Below the pieces are notes generated by a model. The model was not told the DNA's origin. It searched no databases and saw only the letters and a list, made by a program, of their open reading frames with translations. The position numbers and the translations under genes are program-made. A stretch of 64,000 nucleotides of DNA. Origin: an uncultured Lachnospiraceae bacterium. GTDB lineage: Bacteria; Bacillota; Clostridia; Lachnospirales; Lachnospiraceae. Where the stretch lies: NCBI GenBank assembly GCA_910588535.1, contig CAJUOO010000004.1:1-64000 (forward strand). The letters run 5' to 3'. Shown piece after piece: positions 58,287-64,000 of the stretch; the first letter of the stretch is position 1, and the number at the start of each line of letters is the position of its first letter.

Positions 58287-58448
58287 GTATCATATTCTGA
58301 AAAGATTCGTCCGATGAACTGCCTGTGGTTCTCCGTCACCCCGCTCCCGCTTAGTGAAAAACGCAGCGGACGATAAGCTCGAAACTACCTCGCTAACCGC
58401 CGGCGTTTTTCAATAGGTTCCTTGAGAACCACAGGCAGTTCATCGGAC
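58287..58448 (+). repeat. Covarying-arm hairpin repeat, subtype b, copy 3
   Basis: Arms 58309-58333 and 58424-58448 pair perfectly over 25 bp. The core is CGTCACCCCGCTCCCGCTTA ... CAATAGGTTCCTT, as in the other copies. Arms resemble, but differ from, those of copy 2, with changes on both sides. Confidence 0.85.
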
Positions 58449-58604
58449 TATTTTATTTAGAAAGGCAAAACACGCACAAAACAAAACTAACGTTCTGTTC
58501 ATAACTCTACTTACATTAATTTATAGAAGAAATAAAACCAGCAAATTATTGTTTAATAGCTATAATTGTGTAAATTTACAAATGTGAGTCAAGTTGAGTG
58601 TTTG

Positions 58605-58677
58605 TAGCAGAACTTTTGACTTTTACGGCAGTCACCCACTATATGTAGATACTTGGTTCATTGTTCATGGGAATAAA
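58605..58677 (+). repeat. Dispersed ~75-bp module, copy 2
   Basis: Reads GCAGAACTTTTGAC ... GCAGTCACCC ... ACTTGGTTCATTGTTCATGG and aligns with the module before nrdG (19783-19860), in the same orientation. It lies between the two hairpin repeats of locus II and may be a later insertion, since the corresponding spacer in locus I is shorter by about 125 bp. Confidence 0.45.
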
Positions 58678-58740
58678 AATAGACGTAAAAATACCAATAT
58701 ATGAAAAAGCATAACATATGTGGAAACATTCAGTAAAGTA

Positions 58741-58902
58741 GTATAGCCAGTCTGCTGTTTTCCTCAAGGAACCTATTGAAAAACGTCGGTACTTAGCGAG
58801 GTGTTTCACGAGCTTAGTATCCGTTACGTTTTTCACTAAGCGCAAGCGGGGTGACGGAGGAAACAGCAGACTGGCTATACGAACCTCTTCCGAAAATGAT
58901 AA
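58741..58902 (-). repeat. Covarying-arm hairpin repeat, subtype a, copy 4
   Basis: Arms 58741-58765 and 58857-58880 pair fully apart from one bulged base. The core on the minus strand is CGTCACCCCGCTTGCGCTTA ... CAATAGGTTCCTT. The flank ATCATTTTCGGAAGAGGTTC is nearly identical to that of copy 1. A 124-codon frame overlapping it (58639-59013) is a shadow. Confidence 0.85.
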
Positions 58903-59086
58903 AAGGAAACTCATACTACAAAAAGTTATGATTTTATAACCTATCATCCAAGCGTTACCGCAAAGGAGAAAAAAGAGAAAATCAAAATAAAGCCAGAAGT
59001 ATTGGATTGACACTCATCCAATACTTCTAGCTCTAAATGATTCATTTTAATAAAACCACAGTCCACCGCTTATCACAGTATCACTG

Positions 59087-60868
59087 TTATTTATAAAAAT
59101 CTTTTTGTGAATAAAAGATCTGAGAATAAAAACCTTTTCTGTTCAACAATTCTTCATGACTGCCATTCTCTACAAGAACACCATCCTTCAAAACTATAAT
59201 TCGATCTGCAAGCCTTGCAAAACCTACACGATGCGAGATTAAAATAGCTGTCCTGTCCTTCAGAATTTGTCTAAAATACTGCAGCATTTCCATCTCTTTT
59301 ATTGGATCAATAGAAGCTGTCGGCTCATCAAGCAACAATATCTCATGATTCCCCATATAAGCTCTTGCCAAAGCCAATCTCTGCCATTCACCCCCTGACA
59401 GTTCCACTCCATCGGTATAAAAAAGTTTTCCCAGCTTTGTTTCAAGTCCCTGCGGCAGTTTGGTATGTAATGTTTCACAATTTGCAGCCTGAAATGCCTC
59501 TGTTATCGTCTCCTCATCATATTTCTCAATATACCCATATCCTATGTTATCCCTGACAGACAACATATAACGCGTAAAATCCTGATATGCTATACCAAAT
59601 AGCTGAAATCTTTCTTCTGTACCATACTCTCTCACATTTCTATCATTAATAAATATATCTCCACTGGTTGGCGCCAGAATACCTGTCAGAAGTTTACTTA
59701 AGGTGGTCTTTCCACTCCCGTTATATCCAAGAATACATAGAATCTCTCCTTTGTTTATAGTAAGCGATATATCCTTTACTGCCAGCCGACTGCCATTTGG
59801 ATACATATAGCTTATATTTCTGACTTCAAATTTCTGAAAATCGATGCACTTTGCAGAAGCAGTATCTATCCCGATATCAGACGAACTTGTTTCCTCTACA
59901 TATTTTATATAATGTTCAATATCCAGAAAGTTTCCATATACATCGCCAGTAATTGAGGACACGAGATCTTTACATTGCTCACTTGTTGCAGGTACGATCG
60001 TATATAAAAATATAAAACCTGCCAAATCAATACTTCCCTGCAGCAGCAAGTAAAACAGCATAACCAACACAGCACTGTTAATAAAAAAACTCCAGACTGC
60101 AGCTATCATCTTCCGCCTCTGCTTGCTGATATTAAATCTCTCTCTTGTTCTACTTAACTGTCTAAATCCTTCAAACCAGTGCTGATAAAAGAATGTCTGT
60201 GCTCCAAATACCCTGATCTCCTTTGCATGCGCCTTAGAAGAAAGTATCTCTCCAAAATAATCTGATTTTCTCTGCTCACGTATCAGCTTCTGCTCCAATT
60301 CGTACTCGTGTCGGGCTATTTTCCCAATAACCAGCAAAGAAACGAATGAGTCCAAAAAAACCATCATAAGAAGAAGGGGCGAATCAGCTATAATAAGCGG
60401 AATCTGAATACACCCTATCACAAATATTTTTATAAAGATTCCATTAATTCCAAATATCTGAAATGGAATTTTCTCCTGTCCTTTGCTTACCTTTTTCAAT
60501 TTATCATTAAAATCAGGCGCATAAAAATTTTCCTGTGGTTCTTTGTATAATTTTTCTGTCAGAAAACTATTAAAAATAAAATTCACTTTAAATATAAATT
60601 TATGAGCAAAAAAGGAATCCACATACTGATATAATGAATTTAAAAATTTTATCCCAGTATACACAGCTAAAAAAACACATACTATTATCAAAGGATATGT
60701 TCTTTCTAGGGCAGTAAGAAACCATTTCTGTGAATAGGCCGCTATCGTAGGAAGGAGCGTACTGAAAACCATTAATCCAGTATACAGACATAATAAACCT
60801 TTTCCATTCTTCCATACGATTCGAATAATTTTCCTGTATTGCTTCCATATTTTCATATAAATCTCCAT
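59087..60868 (-). CDS. ABC exporter half-transporter in the element (second of pair)
   Basis: 593 residues (589 from the ATG at 60856, which has GGAG at good spacing). Membrane domain with six helices, then LGYNGSGKTTLSKLLTG, LSGGEWQRLALARA, LLDEPTASIDP and ISHRVGFA, an apparently full ATPase site. It follows the other ABC gene by about 85 bp. The ending DFYK resembles the KWYQ end of the chromosomal pair. No substrate gene is recognised nearby; lower GC than the flanking chromosome. Confidence 0.9.
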   Translation of the reverse strand: MEIYMKIWKQYRKIIRIVWKNGKGLLCLYTGLMVFSTLLPTIAAYSQKWFLTALERTYPLIIVCVFLAVYTGIKFLNSLYQYVDSFFAHKFIFKVNFIFNSFLTEKLYKEPQENFYAPDFNDKLKKVSKGQEKIPFQIFGINGIFIKIFVIGCIQIPLIIADSPLLLMMVFLDSFVSLLVIGKIARHEYELEQKLIREQRKSDYFGEILSSKAHAKEIRVFGAQTFFYQHWFEGFRQLSRTRERFNISKQRRKMIAAVWSFFINSAVLVMLFYLLLQGSIDLAGFIFLYTIVPATSEQCKDLVSSITGDVYGNFLDIEHYIKYVEETSSSDIGIDTASAKCIDFQKFEVRNISYMYPNGSRLAVKDISLTINKGEILCILGYNGSGKTTLSKLLTGILAPTSGDIFINDRNVREYGTEERFQLFGIAYQDFTRYMLSVRDNIGYGYIEKYDEETITEAFQAANCETLHTKLPQGLETKLGKLFYTDGVELSGGEWQRLALARAYMGNHEILLLDEPTASIDPIKEMEMLQYFRQILKDRTAILISHRVGFARLADRIIVLKDGVLVENGSHEELLNRKGFYSQIFYSQKDFYK

Positions 60869-60952
60869 TCTGCCTCAAAATTAGAGACACTAATAATAAA
60901 GCAGCTATAAAATGTATATTTGCTGTTTTCAGGATCATTTCTTACTTTGCTT

Positions 60953-62728
60953 CTATTCATACCACGATTTCTGTGCGGCATACATTTGAGCATATCGTCC
61001 ATTTTTCTGCATCAGTTCCTCATGTGAACCCACTTCTTCTGCCCTTCCTTTATGAAATACAATAATACGATCTGCCATCGGCGCAAAGCCCAGACGATGT
61101 GAAATAAAAAACATAGTTTTCTCATTTGAAAATGAATAGAGAAACTTATACATATCTATCTCTGCCAATGGATCAAGAAATGCTGTTGGTTCATCAAATA
61201 TCCAGATAGGAACATCACTGTTTGCTATCATCCGTGCGGCAGCCAGCCTTTGTTCCTGTCCTTTTGATAACTCTACACCCCCTTCATCCAGTTGCCCCAG
61301 CTTAGTCTGAGCTTTTTCTGGCAGCGAATACACCATTTTTTCTACACCTGCAAGCTCTAATATCCCCTCCAATTCATGGTCTGTCACATTATCTTTTCCC
61401 AGCAGAATATTCTCCTTAATCGATAATTGGTACATAGCAAAATCCTGACTTAGAGCTTTTACCAATCCCACCGGAGGAGGATTCTGTCTGTTATAAGTTT
61501 CCCCTCCAATAATCAAATTTCCATCAAACTGTGTCAACAGACCAAGCACAATATTCGTAAATGTACTTTTTCCAGAACCATTTTCTCCCACAATTGCTAT
61601 CTTTTCTCCTTGGCGGACATTCAGATTCAGACCATCAAGAGCCATTTTCTCTGACTGAGGATATTTATATGAGATATTGACTGCCTGTATACTATACGCT
61701 TCAATAGATTCCTTCTTTTGCTCCGTCATCTCTGTGTAATCCATAATCTCATAGTACTCTCTTACAATCAGCATATCCTCCACTCTTCTGGCAATATAAT
61801 AGCTCAAAGCTTCCGATTTTTTATAAAGAGTATCAAAAATAAGCATGAAAGATATTACTGATCCTACTGCTGCTTTTCCATCCAATATCTGAAACGCAAG
61901 ATACGAATAGGTACATAATATTGTCAATACAAATAGTAATAATGCTTTACTTTCCGCTAAGATCGTATACCAATGTATCTTTAAATATGCTTTTTGCGTA
62001 TCTATATATGCTTCCTCATATTTTTTTGAGATCTCTTTACGCAGACGCGCTGTTTGATATTCCTGATGCATCGCTTTCTCTCTTGGAATCTGGTTCAGAT
62101 AATCTCGCTTTTGTTGTAATCGGGTAACATCCACAAACATTTTATTCTTTTCACTCGACATCCTTGTCGCCATAATTCCACTGAAAACGATAGATACCAC
62201 GACAAATACAGCAAAATACACATTCACTTTCGTCAGATAAAATGCATATATTACTATATAACACAAGATCTCGATTACTTTTATAATTGATTCCATTACT
62301 GTCTGATAACCCTTTACCACTTTCTCATTTACTCTGTTCAGTTTTTCAAAAATCACAGACGTTTCATAATATTCATAACAAATTCTGCTCAGCTTTTTCC
62401 TAAGCTTCGCGCTCAGATGCTCATCTACCTGTTTTTGAAAATGAATTTTAAATATTTCATATAATTGAACAACCAATGTACTCGCTAATAAAACTATGAC
62501 AAATACACTTATTGTCATTACAATCTCACTGCTTTGTATATTACTATTATCATAAAATAATGTCGCAATTTCAGTAATATATTCAATAAACTTTACCATA
62601 ACTAAACTTCCGAAAGAAGACAGAATCAAGAAAATTATCAGCCCAATACAATACAAACTATGTGTACAAAACAAATCTTTTATTACATTAACAAAAACTT
62701 TCATCACATCTATTGATTTTCTGTTCAT
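60953..62728 (-). CDS. ABC exporter half-transporter in the element (first of pair), degenerate signature
   Basis: 591 residues. Walker A VGENGSGKSTFTNIVLG and Walker B IFDEPTAFLDP are good, but the signature is LSKGQEQRLAAARM instead of LSGGQ. Heterodimeric exporters often have one degenerate site, which supports pairing with the next gene, whose signature is intact. Start has GGGAGAAAGA upstream. Cargo gene of the integrated element. Confidence 0.9.
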   Translation of the reverse strand: MNRKSIDVMKVFVNVIKDLFCTHSLYCIGLIIFLILSSFGSLVMVKFIEYITEIATLFYDNSNIQSSEIVMTISVFVIVLLASTLVVQLYEIFKIHFQKQVDEHLSAKLRKKLSRICYEYYETSVIFEKLNRVNEKVVKGYQTVMESIIKVIEILCYIVIYAFYLTKVNVYFAVFVVVSIVFSGIMATRMSSEKNKMFVDVTRLQQKRDYLNQIPREKAMHQEYQTARLRKEISKKYEEAYIDTQKAYLKIHWYTILAESKALLLFVLTILCTYSYLAFQILDGKAAVGSVISFMLIFDTLYKKSEALSYYIARRVEDMLIVREYYEIMDYTEMTEQKKESIEAYSIQAVNISYKYPQSEKMALDGLNLNVRQGEKIAIVGENGSGKSTFTNIVLGLLTQFDGNLIIGGETYNRQNPPPVGLVKALSQDFAMYQLSIKENILLGKDNVTDHELEGILELAGVEKMVYSLPEKAQTKLGQLDEGGVELSKGQEQRLAAARMIANSDVPIWIFDEPTAFLDPLAEIDMYKFLYSFSNEKTMFFISHRLGFAPMADRIIVFHKGRAEEVGSHEELMQKNGRYAQMYAAQKSWYE

Positions 62729-62969
62729 TCTTTCTCCCTCATCTCATATCACCGTCGGCTATATGCTTCCGTCTATCTAAATTGTGAAAAACTTTTTCAT
62801 TTTACTTTTATTCTACAATATTTTCTATTGTATTTCCACAGCTTTTCTTCGAAGAAAATCTTGACTCTGCACGCAAAATATTCATTCAAAGATATGTTCT
62901 ATCAAAAAACACATTCGCAGGAAGATTCATAATAAAATACAGGTTCTTCGTTACTTCTTAACATTATAA

Positions 62970-62990
62970 TAACACACTCCCCAGTATCTA
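62970..62990 (-). other. Element-chromosome junction, protease N-terminal side
   Basis: Minus-strand ATAGATACTGGG-GAGTGTGTT: protease codons Ile-Asp-Thr-Gly end at GGG (62982-62980), and element DNA follows. The element edge adds 25 foreign codons (starting ECVIIML) before a stop at 62902. Confidence 0.75.
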
Positions 62991-63306
62991 TTAAGCCCAC
63001 CATCACCCCATTCCCATCCAATCCCAGATATGGCTGATTTCGAAGCTTTGTTATCCCGCTGACATCCATGTTCGTTGAATCTGTTATCGTATATAGTTTT
63101 GGTATCGTCTGAAAACCAAGGGTCGCCATATATCTTGTATCACTGTTGTCCTCAACACTGATCACGCGATATTCTCCCCATACATGTTGTATACATGTTC
63201 TAGACTGATTAATAACACCCAACAGAGAGCTCTCTCCAACATTCACCATAAAATCCTTGTAATCATTTGACATAATTTTCTGTCTACAAGTCATGTTATC
63301 TGGCAT
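62980..63306 (-). pseudogene. S8 (subtilisin) family peptidase, 5' part
   Basis: 109 residues from ATG 63306 (AGGAG 5 nt upstream): MPDNMTCRQKIMSNDYKDF ... LGLDGNGVMVGLIDTG, a normal N-terminus of the clostridial Csp-like S8 proteases with a short propeptide-like region and the catalytic Asp107. An in-frame upstream ATG at 63411 is less likely. Alone it would make a truncated 134-residue product ending in element-encoded residues. See the 3' part at 51392-52771. Confidence 0.9.
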
Positions 63307-63427
63307 AGCTACTCCTGTACTTTTTCTAATACTATATGACATAATAAAAAAATGGCGCACCAGCAAAAGAATATTTTTCTTCTGCCGATACACCATATCT
63401 ATCCGCATCACTTATGTAATATTTTAC

Positions 63428-63781
63428 TCAATCCTTCAACTCTGCCAGTAAGCTTTGTACTCTGCCATAAGCTTCCTCAAGCATCGGAAGCTTCTCCTTC
63501 GCTTCCTCAAGCTTCTTTGCACGCAAAAGCTCTGTCAATTCACTGGCCGCCTCTGATAACTCATTCAATGCAAGATTGGCAGCTACGCCCTTCAAGGTAT
63601 GTGCTTCCCTGAACGCCTCCTCACAATCCTGTTTCTCTATGTTCTCCTTTAAATGGGGAAAGGACTGGTCATCTGTAAATTTCAACAAAAATTTCTTAAA
63701 CAATGCCTCCTTCTCCATAAAACGGTGCAACCCTGTCTCATAATCTAGGATCTTTCTATCCACACTTTCCAAATTAATCAT
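63428..63781 (-). CDS. Hpt (histidine phosphotransfer) domain protein
   Basis: About 117 residues, all helix. The phosphorylated His is in AHTLKGVAANLAL, the Hpt signature. GGAAGGGATGG before the ATG at 63781 sets the start. It would take phosphate from a hybrid kinase and pass it to a response regulator, or link to c-di-GMP signalling; no partner is in the window. The 219 bp upstream to the window end show no gene. Confidence 0.85.
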   Translation of the reverse strand: MINLESVDRKILDYETGLHRFMEKEALFKKFLLKFTDDQSFPHLKENIEKQDCEEAFREAHTLKGVAANLALNELSEAASELTELLRAKKLEEAKEKLPMLEEAYGRVQSLLAELKD

Positions 63782-64000
63782 ATTACCATCCCTTCCTAAG
63801 CCATTATCTTTCACTCCACTTAATTTTCTTCCATAATAAGTCACTTATCTTAATAATTATAACATTATTTTCATATATGTCAATCATTCTAACAGCCTAT
63901 AAGAAGCAAAGACCTATTTTGATCCAATTTCTAACAGCCAGAAAAATAAATGTTCTGAGCAGTATAATAAAATATCTTCTCCTTCTCACTTTCCGTGAAA

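Larger units (their letters stand above)
52772..62979 (-). mobile_element. 10.2-kb serine-recombinase integrative element inside an S8 protease gene
   Basis: Boundaries come from the split protease: the sequence outside both edges rejoins into a single frame at a common GGG (62980-62982 and 52772-52774). Contents, in minus-strand order: an ABC exporter pair, a repeat-rich non-coding region with subtype a/b hairpins, a 35-codon frame, a DUF6870-like protein and three large serine recombinases, the last of which ends 37 bp from the edge. No replication, conjugation or resistance gene is seen, so it is a small mobilisable or excisable element, or a developmental intervening element. Confidence 0.85.

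Noticed and set aside
58639..59013. 124-codon minus-strand frame
   Set aside because: Runs through hairpin repeat copy 4; the homologous locus I copy does not keep the frame.
1..64000. tRNA and rRNA operon genes
   Set aside because: No TTCGAATC-type T-arm with acceptor pairing and no 5S/16S/23S signature was recognised; a tRNAscan run was not possible.

Overview
The window looks like a chromosome segment of a Gram-positive, anaerobic, spore-forming Clostridia member, most likely Lachnospiraceae. The grounds are the low-GC coding style, the recJ/apt/rel/MBL-hydrolase/hemZ neighbourhood, a SpoIID/LytB protein, anaerobic NrdG, ATP-type PEP carboxykinase, a perfect CIRCE operator before htpG, and families common in that group (DUF5721, DUF6512, YvyF). 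Species cannot be fixed by reading.

Layout. 1-10.9 kb (minus strand): hemZ (cut by the window edge), an MBL hydrolase, rel, an esterase, apt, a sugar-isomerase-like protein, a GH28 pectinase, a half-length GH105-like protein and recJ. A small pectin-type block thus sits inside the recJ-apt-rel housekeeping cluster. 11-25 kb: BrkB/YihY membrane protein, SpoIID/LytB protein, a likely 6S RNA with a consensus promoter, YvyF-like protein, pckA, RsmF-type methyltransferase, PrdX-type editing protein, a beta-helix acyltransferase, nrdG, dut, pyrB-pyrI, a HAD phosphatase and a membrane-anchored GDPD. 25-29 kb: RNase P RNA, clpS-clpA and a lipoprotein. 29-36.7 kb: a glpK-GH28-GH28-like operon and a GlcNAc/glucose-type PTS permease behind a leader terminator. 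37-47.5 kb: dipeptidase, DUF6512, DegV, M18 aminopeptidase, DUF5721, CIRCE-htpG, DUF305 and HelD-type helicase. 47.6-51.2 kb: an ABC exporter pair. 51.4-63.3 kb: an S8 (subtilisin, Csp-like) protease gene split by a 10.2-kb element. 63.4 kb: an Hpt-domain protein.

Two observations stand out. First, the 10.2-kb element (about 52772-62979) carries three tandem large serine recombinases, a DUF6870-like small protein and its own ABC exporter pair. It lies exactly inside the catalytic Asp-Thr-Gly motif of the S8 protease. Joining the outer sequences at a shared GGG restores an in-frame 568-residue protease with a complete Asp/His/Ser triad. This could be an ordinary integration, or a reversible, skin-like gene switch. 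Second, four copies of a roughly 160-bp repeat (38641, 38965, 58287, 58741) have a nearly invariant core, while the 25-bp flanking arms differ between copies yet pair perfectly within each copy (one bulge in one copy). That is compensatory variation, as expected for a structured RNA or a hairpin-DNA mobile unit. The copies come as convergent pairs of two subtypes (a and b) at two loci, one of them inside the integrated element.

Two further dispersed repeat families are described: a hairpin-cluster family at 13.7, 25.6 and 34.7 kb, and an approximately 75-bp module at 19.8 and 58.6 kb. No tRNA, 5S/16S/23S rRNA, or CRISPR array was seen.
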